Source of the DNA: an unicellular cyanobacterium SU3
GTDB lineage: Bacteria > Cyanobacteriota > Cyanobacteriia > Cyanobacteriales > Microcystaceae
Assembly: GCA_002172675.1 (NCBI GenBank)
Contig: NETF01000146.1
Coordinates: forward strand, 1-62,247
Length of the DNA stretch: 62,247 bases
Direction: 5' to 3'
A program made the position numbers and the translations under genes. The notes beneath the pieces are model-generated. The model had not been told where the DNA came from. It made no database searches and worked only from the letters and a program-made list of their open reading frames with translations. This document shows positions 9,137 through 18,057 of this stretch, in pieces (the stretch's first letter is position 1; each line of letters opens with the position of its first letter).

Positions 9137-9703
9137 ATGGGAAGAACCAGGGAAAATAAAGCAACAGTAATCGCCGATATCAAGGAACTCTTGAGTGAGG
9201 CGCAATTAGGCTTTGTTATTGATTATCAAGGCTTATCCGTTGCCGAAATTACCGATCTGCGCGATCGCCTACGACCCAGTGGTGCTATCTGTAAGGTGAC
9301 TAAAAACACCTTAATGGAACAAGCCATTACTGGGGACGAAGCATGGGAACCGATGGCCAACTTTTTAAACGGGTCATCAGCCTTTGTGTTAGTTAAAGAC
9401 GACGTAGGTAGCGCAGTCAGGGCTTATCAGTCCTTCAAAAAAGACACCAAAAAAACCGAATTTCGCGGTGGTGTCATGCAAGGGCAAAGCCTGAATGAAG
9501 ATCAGGTTAAGGCGATCGCTGATTTACCGTCTAAAGAAGAACTGATCGGACAATTGGCAGGAGCGATCAATTCTATCGCCACCAAGTTGGCCGTCGGAGT
9601 CAACGAAGTACCGACTTCTATCGGACGGGGTATCAACGACATCCCCAACTCTTTGGGGCGTGTTATGGCCGCCATGGCCGCCAGAGAAGAAGGGAATGGT
9701 TAA
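9137..9703 (+). CDS. rplJ: 50S ribosomal protein L10
   Basis: A 188-aa L10: GRTRENKATVIADIKELLSE at the start, FVIDYQGLSVAEITDLRDRL, CKVTKNTLMEQAI, and a C-terminal helix region that binds L7/L12 dimers (IGQLAGAINSIATKLAVGV). It anchors the L12 stalk to 23S rRNA. Translation is probably controlled by the L10 leader directly upstream. Confidence 0.95.
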   Translation: MGRTRENKATVIADIKELLSEAQLGFVIDYQGLSVAEITDLRDRLRPSGAICKVTKNTLMEQAITGDEAWEPMANFLNGSSAFVLVKDDVGSAVRAYQSFKKDTKKTEFRGGVMQGQSLNEDQVKAIADLPSKEELIGQLAGAINSIATKLAVGVNEVPTSIGRGINDIPNSLGRVMAAMAAREEGNG

Positions 9704-9777
9704 AGCTCATTCCCCAATCCATTTATCTTGTTTGTCCAATTATCCACTTTTTTCGTTCATTTTCAAGGAGTTAAATT

Positions 9778-10179
9778 ATGTCTGCTGCAACTGATGAAAT
9801 TCTCGAAAAGCTAAAATCTTTAACCCTCTTAGAAGCGTCTGAGTTGGTTTCACAAATTGAAGAAGCTTTTGGTGTTAGTGCTTCTGCTCCTTCTGGTGGC
9901 ATGATGATGATGGCACCAGGCGCCGGCGCACCTGGGGCTGCCGCGGCTGAACCCGAAGAAGAGAAAACCGAATTTGACGTTATTCTCGAAGACGTTCCCG
10001 GCGATAAGAAAATTGCTATTCTTAAAGTCGTTCGCGGTATCACCGGTTTAGGGCTTAAAGAAGCAAAAGATATGGTTGAATCTACACCTAAGCCGATTAA
10101 AGAAGGTACAGGAAAAGAAGATGCCGAAGACATCAAGAAAAAACTCGAAGAAGCTGGTGCTAAAGTTAGCGTTAAGTAA
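9778..10179 (+). CDS. rplL: 50S ribosomal protein L7/L12
   Basis: A 133-aa stalk protein: dimerisation domain ([20 protein letters not shown]), an Ala/Gly/Pro-rich hinge (about residues 40-60), and the C-terminal factor-binding domain ([36 protein letters not shown]). It recruits EF-Tu and EF-G. It ends the ribosomal operon; a strong inverted repeat follows 23 bases after the stop. Confidence 0.96.
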   Translation: MSAATDEILEKLKSLTLLEASELVSQIEEAFGVSASAPSGGMMMMAPGAGAPGAAAAEPEEEKTEFDVILEDVPGDKKIAILKVVRGITGLGLKEAKDMVESTPKPIKEGTGKEDAEDIKKKLEEAGAKVSVK

Positions 10180-10202
10180 CGTTTGACATACAGTTATCGA
10201 GC

Positions 10203-10245
10203 CAACAAACAACCTCGACTTTTCAAAAGTCGAGGTTGTTTGTTG
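10203..10245 (+). terminator. terminator hairpin of the ribosomal operon
   Basis: A perfect 21-bp inverted repeat centred on 10224, with a core CCTCGACTTTT / AAAAGTCGAGG, right after rplL. It has no long T-run after it, so it may act as an RNA 3'-end stabiliser as well as a terminator. Confidence 0.8.
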
Positions 10246-10381
10246 CTTCATATAGCAGAAGGCAGGCGTTATAGTGCTACGCACTGGGGAATAGGGAATG
10301 GGCTTTCTTGCAATGGTTGATTAGATAATGGTTTCAGCGTTAACAAGTATCATAACCTTTGTTTGTACTGCTAATAACAAA

Positions 10382-11752
10382 TTAACTTAATTGGCTAGAA
10401 CATTTCTCTGTTTCCTCAATTTCATTGGTCAGTCGAGACAGGGCATAATTGAGGAGCAAACGGTCTTCAATATTATATTTAGCACTAGGACAAGGTTCAA
10501 TTCCTTCTGCCCAACTTTTAGGACAACCTCCCCCACACACCGGTAACATTTCACAGGTAGAACAAGGGTAATTTCCTTGAGATACTTTTTGGTTAAAATT
10601 CCCTAACCGTTCTCGATTTCCTGGCATTTTTTGACCTGATAAATGGTCAATAGCATATTCATTCGGGGTGCCATAAGTGGGAACATAAGATACTTCAGTA
10701 CAGTTAAAAATATTGCCATGAGCATCTACTAATTCAGAGTTAGGAGAAACTGCCATACAAACAATAGGAACTCTCCCTGGAATTAATTGAGGATAGAAGC
10801 CTAATTCAATCATTTCACCAAGCCAAAAAATCTCTAATTCTGCAAAGTCTTCTTTAGAAAGAGACTGTTTATGGGCATCATTTCCCCAAGAATGGATAGG
10901 GGCAACATAAAATTTAACTTTATCTTGAAGATTGGCTGTTGCTAATTCCTGTAATAATGGTAAAACTGCTTCATAATTTTGATAATCAACGTTACAACGA
11001 ATACTTAAAGTAACTTCAAGGTCTTCTTGATTCGCAAGGTTAACAATATTAGTGAATATTTTTGAAAACGTAGGTAGCCCACTTTTTTGCATTCTACGAA
11101 GATCATGATATTCTTTTGTGCCATCTAAAGTAATCTCAATGAAGGTAATATTCCAATCTTCAACTAATTCTTTAGCAATTTTTGGAGTTAAAGCTAAACC
11201 ATTGGTGACAATTTTAGCATCATAACTACAATTAAACTCACTGGCTAAAGCTTTAAGTTGAGGGGTTAAACTTCTAATAACCGATAAACCGACTAAAGGT
11301 TCACCGCCAAACCAACCAATAGATAAACTAGTAAATGTTCCTGTTTCTAGTTTTTTTCTGGCGCGTTCGACGAATTGTTTTTGTGCTTCTTCACTCATCA
11401 TTTTTGGACTATGTTCTTGTCCACAATAATGACAGCCCAACTGACAGTAAGCAGTGGGTTGAATGACTAAATAAAGGTCACTATCTTTGGTAATCGTTGC
11501 TTGATTTTGTTGGATAATGGTTTGAAGTTCATCCTCTTCTCCAGGCACCAATAACTCAATGTCGATCAATTCTGCTAATATATCTGGAGGTAATTGTTGA
11601 AACTTGCCTTGTTCAATTAAACTCCAACTTGCTTGATCGATAATGCGAAAACTAGCAGTTCTCGTGACAAAAATTGCTCGTTTCGTCTGTTCTTCTATTT
11701 GATCAAAAACAGGACGACTAACCACATGATAATGAGATAATTTCAGAGCCAT
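10382..11752 (-). CDS. radical SAM/SPASM peptide maturase
   Basis: A 456-aa enzyme. An N-terminal domain of about 90 residues (possible leader-peptide binding region) is followed by the radical SAM cluster motif CQLGCHYC (Cys103, Cys107, Cys110), which binds the 4Fe-4S cluster that cleaves S-adenosylmethionine, and by the GGEPL motif (IGWFGGEPLVG). The C-terminal SPASM domain has the Cys pattern VCMAV...NCTEV...PCSTCEMLPVCGGGCP...EPCPS expected for two auxiliary clusters. SPASM enzymes of this build modify ribosomal peptides (thioether or carbon-carbon crosslinks). The gene lies 127 bases downstream of a small secreted-type protein on the same strand, its likely substrate. Crosslink type is not predictable here. 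Confidence 0.82.
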   Translation of the reverse strand: MALKLSHYHVVSRPVFDQIEEQTKRAIFVTRTASFRIIDQASWSLIEQGKFQQLPPDILAELIDIELLVPGEEDELQTIIQQNQATITKDSDLYLVIQPTAYCQLGCHYCGQEHSPKMMSEEAQKQFVERARKKLETGTFTSLSIGWFGGEPLVGLSVIRSLTPQLKALASEFNCSYDAKIVTNGLALTPKIAKELVEDWNITFIEITLDGTKEYHDLRRMQKSGLPTFSKIFTNIVNLANQEDLEVTLSIRCNVDYQNYEAVLPLLQELATANLQDKVKFYVAPIHSWGNDAHKQSLSKEDFAELEIFWLGEMIELGFYPQLIPGRVPIVCMAVSPNSELVDAHGNIFNCTEVSYVPTYGTPNEYAIDHLSGQKMPGNRERLGNFNQKVSQGNYPCSTCEMLPVCGGGCPKSWAEGIEPCPSAKYNIEDRLLLNYALSRLTNEIEETEKCSSQLS

Positions 11753-11783
11753 TATTTTTCCTCAAAATTGAATTAACAAAATT

Positions 11784-11818
11784 GATAGTAAGTCAACTAT
11801 TTTGAATGACTTACTATC
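11784..11818 (-). terminator. intergenic hairpin between precursor and maturase
   Basis: A perfect 12-bp stem GATAGTAAGTCA / TGACTTACTATC with an 11-nt loop, between the stop of the precursor gene and the start of the maturase. A partial terminator here would give more precursor than enzyme mRNA, a common arrangement in RiPP operons; this role is inferred. Confidence 0.6.
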
Positions 11819-11879
11819 TTGGAAACTTCCAAACGTCAAATTTAGTTACTGATAATGTTTTGACAGTTTCAAAGGATTT

Positions 11880-12212
11880 CTATCGTCTCAGTTGAGGAAT
11901 AGAATAGTTAGTCAGGGTAGCAGGATTAGTTAAAGTTTCAGTGGGTTTTTTATTACACCCTTGATTACAACCAAAATTATGATCTGCTAAACCACCATTT
12001 TTTCCAGGTTTAATGGTTTCTAAAGTAGGCTTAAAGGTTCCCTCACGGCGTATTGTATCAGTGGTAGCCTCAATCTGTAATCCAGAACGATTGAGAAGGT
12101 TTTGACTGGCAATAGGAGGCTTCGCTTCAGCTACAGGGGTTAAAGCTGCGACACTGGTTAAAGCGAGAAAGCCGAGAAGACATTTAAGATTGTGAGTACG
12201 ATTAGTGGACAT
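11880..12212 (-). CDS. probable radical-SAM-modified RiPP precursor
   Basis: A 110-aa small protein. Residues 9-30 form a signal-peptide-like stretch (CLLGFLALTSVAALTPVAEA) with a possible cut after AEA. A polar helical part follows (LQIEATTDTIRREGTFKPTL), then a distinctive segment around residues 72-88, NGGLADHNFGCNQGCNKKP, and a Thr/Asn/Pro tail ending QLRR. From memory the leader resembles GrrA/OscA-type precursors, which also begin with a signal-like stretch, but the glycine-rich repeats of that family are absent. Aromatic and His residues next to Cys/Asn in DHNFGCNQGCN are plausible crosslink sites. An AAGGAT ribosome binding site precedes the ATG. Function unproven. Confidence 0.6.
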   Translation of the reverse strand: MSTNRTHNLKCLLGFLALTSVAALTPVAEAKPPIASQNLLNRSGLQIEATTDTIRREGTFKPTLETIKPGKNGGLADHNFGCNQGCNKKPTETLTNPATLTNYSIPQLRR

Positions 12213-12544
12213 TTGTGTTATCCTTAAAATTATGTAATGTTTACTAGGGCTACTCTTTCAAAAAACCAGTCAAAAGTAGTTAACTAATGTTGGTTTTAAG
12301 GTTCAAGCCCTTGTTTTCATGTAAACATAATAATTCAGATAAGATGGGGATGTCAGTCCCAAATTAAAAAGATATCTTCTAGATTTTAGTAAGGTTCAAG
12401 TAGAGACAAGTAGAGATAAGTAGATAAAATTAAAGGTAAAAATAGTTTAACCTCCTGAAATTAACACAAGGTACACTATTATTACCTGCTACTAACTACG
12501 GCATCTTGATGTTACCTAATGCCTAGCGTTAAACTATTTCTATT
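12213..12544. other. upstream region of the RiPP precursor with tandem 10-mers
   Basis: A 332-base AT-rich spacer. At 12398-12427 there are three consecutive 10-mers AAGTAGAGAC, AAGTAGAGAT and AAGTAGATAA. They could be regulator sites for the precursor gene (minus strand) or simple repeat noise. Nothing else is recognised. Confidence 0.4.
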
Positions 12545-13342
12545 TCATGAATTCAAAAAGTTAGGATACAGAGTCATCCCACCATCAATAAAAAGCGTTT
12601 GACCTGTTATATATTGGGCTTCATCAGACATTAAAAAAGCGGCTGCAGCAGCCATTTCTTCAGGGGTTCCCACTCTACCTAAAGGAATACGACGTTTCAT
12701 TTGTTCTTTTTTTTGTGGATCATCGAGCCAATCATCGTTAATCGATGTATCTGTCGCACCAGGAGCGATCGCATTAACCCGAATACCATAGGGAGCATAT
12801 TCTAAGGCTAACGTTTGGGTCATACTTTTCATGCCACCTTTACTAATCGCATAGCTAACATATTGAGGTCTAGGGATGATTTCATGCACACTAGAAACAT
12901 TGAGAATAATTCCCTTTTTTTCTGTCTTTAAAAAGTGTTTAATCGCTTCTCTTGCACACAGATAAGCACCTCGAACATTAACAGTAATTACCTTGTCAAA
13001 ATCATCAGTTTCAACTTGCTCCGAGGGATCATCTATTTGAATCCCTGCATTATTAACTAAAATATCTATACTTCCCCATTTTTTTATCACTTCATCATAC
13101 ATTCTAATAATATCTTTTTCTTCAGAAACATCTCCCTCTACAGGTAGATGTTGACCTCCTTTATTACCCATGTTAGAAGTCATTTTTTCTATCATTTTTT
13201 TTGTATCGTCAAGCTTACTAATATCATTACGATAATTTAAAGCGACATTAGAGCCTTCAGCTACTAAACGAGCTGCGATCGCTTGTCCAATGCCAGAGCT
13301 TGCCCCGGTTACTAAAATATTTTTTCCTGTTAATCCTTCCAT
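12545..13342 (-). CDS. SDR oxidoreductase, glucose 1-dehydrogenase-like
   Basis: A 265-aa classical short-chain dehydrogenase. The cofactor motif is TGASSGIG (residues 13-20), NNAG follows near 96, and the catalytic Ser (NVSSVHE) and YxxxK (YVSYAISKGG) are in place. The MEGLTGKNILVTGASSGIGQ start, the IIPRPQYVSYA segment and the Gly-rich C-terminus (DGGMTLYPNF) are like bacterial glucose 1-dehydrogenases that oxidise beta-D-glucose to gluconolactone with NAD(P). Substrate assignment inside SDRs is uncertain. Nearby genes include two further SDRs and a large glucosidase. Confidence 0.75.
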   Translation of the reverse strand: MEGLTGKNILVTGASSGIGQAIAARLVAEGSNVALNYRNDISKLDDTKKMIEKMTSNMGNKGGQHLPVEGDVSEEKDIIRMYDEVIKKWGSIDILVNNAGIQIDDPSEQVETDDFDKVITVNVRGAYLCAREAIKHFLKTEKKGIILNVSSVHEIIPRPQYVSYAISKGGMKSMTQTLALEYAPYGIRVNAIAPGATDTSINDDWLDDPQKKEQMKRRIPLGRVGTPEEMAAAAAFLMSDEAQYITGQTLFIDGGMTLYPNFLNS

Positions 13343-13467
13343 GAATTTTTAAAATATTTTCGGTCATTAATTACTGATAACTATCAAAATGGAAGGCTTT
13401 AAACCTGAATGACTTCATTATCCAGTTTAAAACCTTACCCACTTTCTTTAATAGTATTTAACTAAAA

Positions 13468-13863
13468 TTAGGCTGCTCTTCCTTCTGTCGGTCCAGCAAT
13501 GCTCTTCCATTTTTTTAAACCGCCTTCAATGCGAGAAACACGATTAAAGCCTTTGTTTCTCAATTTTTCGGCTGCTTGTTGAGCCTTTTCTTCTCCGTCT
13601 GCGTAAACATAAATATCTCGATTTTCAGACATAGAAGACAGACTATCTTCAACAAATTCCAGTAACATCGCTCCTGTAATATGTTCTTCTAAAAATGACT
13701 CATTACTACGAGCATCGAGAATAGTTAATCCAGGCTCACCCCAGTCTAAGCGTTGCTTTAGAGCTTCAGCGCTAGATACTGGCATTTGTTGGTCAGGAGG
13801 AATAGGAAGACTATCTTTTAGACCTGACTGTTCTACTATGGGGGGTTTTGCTTCAGTTGACAT
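13468..13863 (-). CDS. rhodanese-domain protein lacking the catalytic Cys
   Basis: A 131-aa single rhodanese domain: LTILDARSNESFLEEHITGA (about residues 47-66) is the CH2A-type signature and FNRVSRIEGGLKKWKS the C-terminal one. Where active rhodaneses have Cys-x-x-G at the start of the active loop this protein has VYADGEEKAQQ, so Ala88 replaces the persulfide-carrying Cys. It should not transfer sulfur and may act in binding or regulation. It is transcribed in the same direction as the SDR gene downstream. Confidence 0.75.
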   Translation of the reverse strand: MSTEAKPPIVEQSGLKDSLPIPPDQQMPVSSAEALKQRLDWGEPGLTILDARSNESFLEEHITGAMLLEFVEDSLSSMSENRDIYVYADGEEKAQQAAEKLRNKGFNRVSRIEGGLKKWKSIAGPTEGRAA

Positions 13864-14194
13864 AAACGGTTATAAATAAATGATAACGACAAAGTAATCT
13901 TACTTACTGTTTATTTAAACAAGTATTTATTGAGTAATCAATCTATCTAAAGTCATAAAATTTAAACAGAGAAAACTATAAATTATCAAATAAATATTTC
14001 AGCATGAGTAAATATTGCGGTTATATAGTCAAGAAAAATCTAACCTATGAGGTATTTTAAAAAATATTATTATTTTTACAATATTAGTTAATTCCTATAA
14101 AAGCTCTGAGAGTTTTAGAAACAATATAGTTCTGAAATTCACAATAGCACTAAATTGAGTTCACCCTTCTACAACACAATATTTAATACTTACT
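13864..14194. other. divergent intergenic region
   Basis: A 331-base, very AT-rich spacer between the rhodanese gene (minus) and an SDR gene (plus). It must contain divergent promoters, but I see no clear motif, repeat or RNA structure. Confidence 0.4.
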
Positions 14195-15067
14195 ATGGTA
14201 CATCAAGAACATCGCCCTACTCCACAAGATATTCCCGGCCAAAAATTAGACTATCCTGCTTCTCAACGAAACATGACACCTCAACCGGATAGTGACTTAT
14301 CTAACTATCAACCGGCCAACAAACTGCAAAATCAAGTGGCAATCATTACAGGAGGAGATTCTGGTATTGGCCGCGCTGTGGCGATCGCCTATGCTCTAGA
14401 AGGTTCAGAAGTTGCTATCTTATACGACCAAAACGACCAAGATGCTGAAGATACCAAAAAAATGGTTAAAGAGATAGCCAATAAAGACTGTTTAATTATT
14501 AAAAATGATGTTCGCGACTATGCAAACTGTGAACAAGCGATTCAACAAGTGATCGATCGCTTTGGCAGATTAACCATTTTAGTGAATAATGCAGCCTATC
14601 AAATGACTCAGAAAAAGTTTGAAGATATTTCGATTGAACAGTTTCGTCGCACCATGGAAACCAATATTTTTGGCTACTTCTATATGGTAAAAGCGGCCCT
14701 TCCCTACTTAGAATCGGGGGATACGATTATCAATACCGGTAGTATTGTCGGCAAAATGGGTAAAGGAATGCTAATCGATTATGCCACCTCTAAAGGGGCT
14801 GTCCATAGCTTTACTAAGTCCTTAGCGCAAAATCTTGGCGATCGCGGTATTCGTGTTAATTCGGTGGTTCCGGGCCCCGTATGGACTCCCAATATTCCGG
14901 CGACTATGCCAGAAGAAAAAGTCGATAATTATGACACTGATGGCATTATGAAACGGGCAGCCCAACCGGAAGAACTTGCCCCTGCTTACGTCTTTCTCGC
15001 CTCTGAAGATAGTAGTTTTGTCACGGGTGCGCTATATGATGTGACTGGGGGACAGTTAGCGGCCTAG
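14195..15067 (+). CDS. SDR oxidoreductase (YghA/general-stress type)
   Basis: A 290-aa extended-N-terminus short-chain dehydrogenase. The first 45 residues (HRPTPQDIPGQKLDYPASQR and following) are typical of the YghA/YhxD/YdaD group. The SDR core has TGGDSGIGRAVA, NNAAYQ, a Ser (NTGSIVGK) and YATSKGA. Family members are induced by general or osmotic stress and reduce aldehydes or ketones; the true substrate is usually unknown. The gene lies 230 bases before the start of the glucosidase gene on the same strand. Confidence 0.75.
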   Translation: MVHQEHRPTPQDIPGQKLDYPASQRNMTPQPDSDLSNYQPANKLQNQVAIITGGDSGIGRAVAIAYALEGSEVAILYDQNDQDAEDTKKMVKEIANKDCLIIKNDVRDYANCEQAIQQVIDRFGRLTILVNNAAYQMTQKKFEDISIEQFRRTMETNIFGYFYMVKAALPYLESGDTIINTGSIVGKMGKGMLIDYATSKGAVHSFTKSLAQNLGDRGIRVNSVVPGPVWTPNIPATMPEEKVDNYDTDGIMKRAAQPEELAPAYVFLASEDSSFVTGALYDVTGGQLAA

Positions 15068-15238
15068 TTATTTTTTAGTAATACCCCATTGCAACAGATT
15101 TTTATACTGATGAGATACAGAGGTTATCACTCTCAGACAGATGAGCAACCCTGCGCTCTAAGACGGCGTAATAAGATAGGGGTTAGATGTACCGTTTGCA
15201 GTTATGCTCACGGCAAAACCTCATTGTCTCAAAAAATG

Positions 15239-15260
15239 TTATTTTGTCAATACAAAATAA
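15239..15260 (+). promoter_or_regulatory. small AT-rich inverted repeat upstream of the glucosidase
   Basis: TTATTTTGT (15239-15247) and ACAAAATAA (15252-15260) form a 9-bp dyad with a 4-nt spacer, 37 bases before the chosen glucosidase start. It could be an operator or simple AT-rich sequence. Confidence 0.25.
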
Positions 15261-15297
15261 GTTGTATGTTAAAAACATAATCTATTCATTTATTTAT

Positions 15298-17976
15298 ATG
15301 TCATCCTCAAAACAACTTACCCAAGAAGAAATCAGATTAAAAGAAGATCGAGAACGTCAGGCTTATTGGCGACGATGGGGCTGTTATTTAAGCGATCGCC
15401 AGTGGGGAACCGTTAGAGAAGATTATAGTAAAGATGGCTCAGCTTGGGAGTATTTCAGTTTTGAACAATCCCATTATCGGGCTTATCGTTGGGGAGAAGA
15501 TGGCATTGCAGGGATTTCTGATAATCATCAAAGATTATGTTTTGCCCTATCGTTTTGGAATGGTCAAGATCCCTGTTTAAAAGAAAGATTATTCGGTTTA
15601 ACTAACAAACAAGGAAATCATGGGGAAGATGTTAAAGAGTGTTATTTTCAGTTAGATAATACTCCTACTCATTCTTATATGAAATACTTATATAAGTATC
15701 CTCAAAATTGTTTTCCTTATGAACAACTAATAGAAAAAAACAAACAGCGAGGACTAACCGAAGGAGAATTTGAAATCCTTCATACAGGTATTTTCGATGA
15801 TAATCAATACTTTGATATTACGGTAGAATATGCTAAAGCCAGTGACGAAGATATTCTCATCAAAATTCATATTACAAATCGTAATTCAGAATCTCAACAA
15901 CTCCATTTATTACCGACTTTGTGGTTTCGCAATATTTGGTCTTGGAATGATGAAACTGAAAAACCAAACTTGAAAATGTATGAAGATAAAGAAGATTATA
16001 GTATCATTGAAGCCAACCATTACGAGTTAGGAAAAAGATGGTTATATTGTTCTGAGACAGAAGAACTTTTATTCACTGAAAATGAAACAAATTACCAACG
16101 ATTATCTAACGTAGACAATAAATCTCCCTATGTTAAAGATGGTTTTAATCATTATATTGTTGATGGTGAGAAATCAGCGGTTAATCCTGATAAACTTGGT
16201 ACAAAATTTGCCGCTTATTACTGTTTAGAAATTCCAGGAGAAGAGACGCAAACGATTACACTAAGACTGTCTGATAATCCTCGTTTAAACTCTCCCTTTG
16301 ATCAAACATACCATAATATTTTTGACATTCGCCATCAAGAAGCAGACGAATTTTATCAGAGAATTTCCCCCTACGAAAAAAATCCAGAACTCCGCAATAT
16401 TCAACGACAAGCTTTTGCTGGTTTACTGTGGAATAAACAATATTATTACTATGAAATAGATACATGGTTAGCAGGAGATCCCAAACAACCACAACCCCCA
16501 GAAGAACGAAAAGAAGGAAATAATAGCGATTGGCAACATATTCACATTTATGATGTTATTTCTATGCCCGATAAATGGGAATATCCTTATTTTGCCGCTT
16601 GGGATTGGGCATTTCATCTAATACCTTTAGCTACTATTGATCCCGAATTTGCTAAAAAACAACTCCATCACCTCACCCGTGAATGGTATATGCACCCTAA
16701 TGGACAATTTCCCGCTTACGAATGGGATTTTAACGGTGTTAACCCTCCGGTGCAAGCTTGGGCGGCATGGCGTATCTATACCATTGAAAGGAAAATGTAT
16801 GGACACTGCGATCAGAAATTTTTAGAAAGAGTATTTCAGAAGTTATTATTAAACTTTACTTGGTGGATTAATCGACAAGATAAAGAAGGAAATAACGTCT
16901 TTCAAGGAGGATTTTTAGGCTTAGATAATATTGGAGTTTTCAACCGAGGAGGTGAGTTACCAACAGGGGGAAAATTAACCCAATCTGATGCAACCAGTTG
17001 GATGGCAATGTATTGCTTAAATATGCTGACTATTGCCTTAGAATTAGCCAAAAAAAATGATGTTTATGAAGATATGGCGAGTAAATTTTTTGAGCATTTT
17101 CTCTATATTGTTGAAGCCATGAATCATATTGGTTCAGAAGGGGCAAGACTTTGGAATGAAGAAGACGGATTTTATTACGATGTTTTAGATTTACCTAATG
17201 GGGAAAATATTGATCTTAGAGTTCGTTCTCTTGTGGGTTTAATTCCTCTTTTAGCTGTGACAACTATAGAAAGTGAAACGTTGAAAAAACTTCCTAATTT
17301 TAGTCAACAAGTTGATTGGTTTGTTAACAATCGTCCCCAACTTAGTCGTAATTTAGCTTGTCTTGAAGGATGTGGTCAATACTCTCGCCGATTATTGGCT
17401 ATGGTAGATCAAAATAAATTGCGCCTTCTCCTCGAAAAAATGCTTGATGAAAGTGAATTTTTGAGTGATTTTGGTATTCGTTCCGTTTCTCGTTATCATG
17501 CCGATAATCCCTATAAATTTGAGACAGAAGACGAAACCTATACCATAGGTTACGAACCCGCAGAATCACAAACAGCTATGTTCGGCGGTAACTCTAACTG
17601 GCGCGGACCGGTTTGGTTTCCTATTAATTACTTATTAATTGAAGCCCTACAAAAATTTGACTTTTATTATGGGGACGATTTTAAAGTTGAATGTCCAAAG
17701 GGTTCGGGTAATATGATGAGTTTATGGGACGTTTCTCTAGAATTAGAAAGACGTTTAGTTGATATATTCTTAGCCGATGACTCAGGAAATCGCCCTGTGT
17801 TTAAAGATATGGAACGATTTAATAATGATCCCCATTGGCAAAATTTGTTTCTGTTTTGTGAATATTTTCACGGTGATAATGGCAAAGGGTTAGGAGCTTC
17901 CCATCAAACGGGATGGACGGGTTTAATTGCTAAATTGATTTTACAACGCAGTGAATATTCAGGCTCTGAGCAATAA
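15298..17976 (+). CDS. GH63/MGH1-like glucosidase
   Basis: An 892-aa protein with no signal peptide, so cytoplasmic. The N-terminal segment is rich in Trp/Tyr (AYWRRWGCYLSDRQWGTVRE) and the C-terminal half carries the (alpha/alpha)6 glucosidase pattern of GH63 enzymes: PYFAAWDWAFHLIPLATIDP, PAYEWDFNGVNPPVQAWAAW, GGNSNWRGPVWFPINYLL and GASHQTGWTGLIAKL. This group includes bacterial enzymes that release glucose from glucosylglycerate or related compounds; the substrate here is not known. The ATG at 15298 is preferred over a longer frame from 15187, whose 37 extra residues look non-coding. Flanking SDR genes suggest carbohydrate turnover. Confidence 0.78.
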   Translation: MSSSKQLTQEEIRLKEDRERQAYWRRWGCYLSDRQWGTVREDYSKDGSAWEYFSFEQSHYRAYRWGEDGIAGISDNHQRLCFALSFWNGQDPCLKERLFGLTNKQGNHGEDVKECYFQLDNTPTHSYMKYLYKYPQNCFPYEQLIEKNKQRGLTEGEFEILHTGIFDDNQYFDITVEYAKASDEDILIKIHITNRNSESQQLHLLPTLWFRNIWSWNDETEKPNLKMYEDKEDYSIIEANHYELGKRWLYCSETEELLFTENETNYQRLSNVDNKSPYVKDGFNHYIVDGEKSAVNPDKLGTKFAAYYCLEIPGEETQTITLRLSDNPRLNSPFDQTYHNIFDIRHQEADEFYQRISPYEKNPELRNIQRQAFAGLLWNKQYYYYEIDTWLAGDPKQPQPPEERKEGNNSDWQHIHIYDVISMPDKWEYPYFAAWDWAFHLIPLATIDPEFAKKQLHHLTREWYMHPNGQFPAYEWDFNGVNPPVQAWAAWRIYTIERKMYGHCDQKFLERVFQKLLLNFTWWINRQDKEGNNVFQGGFLGLDNIGVFNRGGELPTGGKLTQSDATSWMAMYCLNMLTIALELAKKNDVYEDMASKFFEHFLYIVEAMNHIGSEGARLWNEEDGFYYDVLDLPNGENIDLRVRSLVGLIPLLAVTTIESETLKKLPNFSQQVDWFVNNRPQLSRNLACLEGCGQYSRRLLAMVDQNKLRLLLEKMLDESEFLSDFGIRSVSRYHADNPYKFETEDETYTIGYEPAESQTAMFGGNSNWRGPVWFPINYLLIEALQKFDFYYGDDFKVECPKGSGNMMSLWDVSLELERRLVDIFLADDSGNRPVFKDMERFNNDPHWQNLFLFCEYFHGDNGKGLGASHQTGWTGLIAKLILQRSEYSGSEQ

Positions 17977-18057
17977 TCAATCTTTAGAAAGATAAATTAT
18001 CAGTGAAAAACTGGAATCCTAGTAATAAAGGAAAATTTACTTTCAACAGCAATAATT

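Noticed and set aside
9771-10136. Antisense ORF over rplL
   Set aside because: It is a frame shadow of the ribosomal gene with no independent support.
15187-15297. Longer start for the glucosidase
   Set aside because: The extra 37 residues have no conserved character, and the ATG at 15298 opens the family-like sequence.
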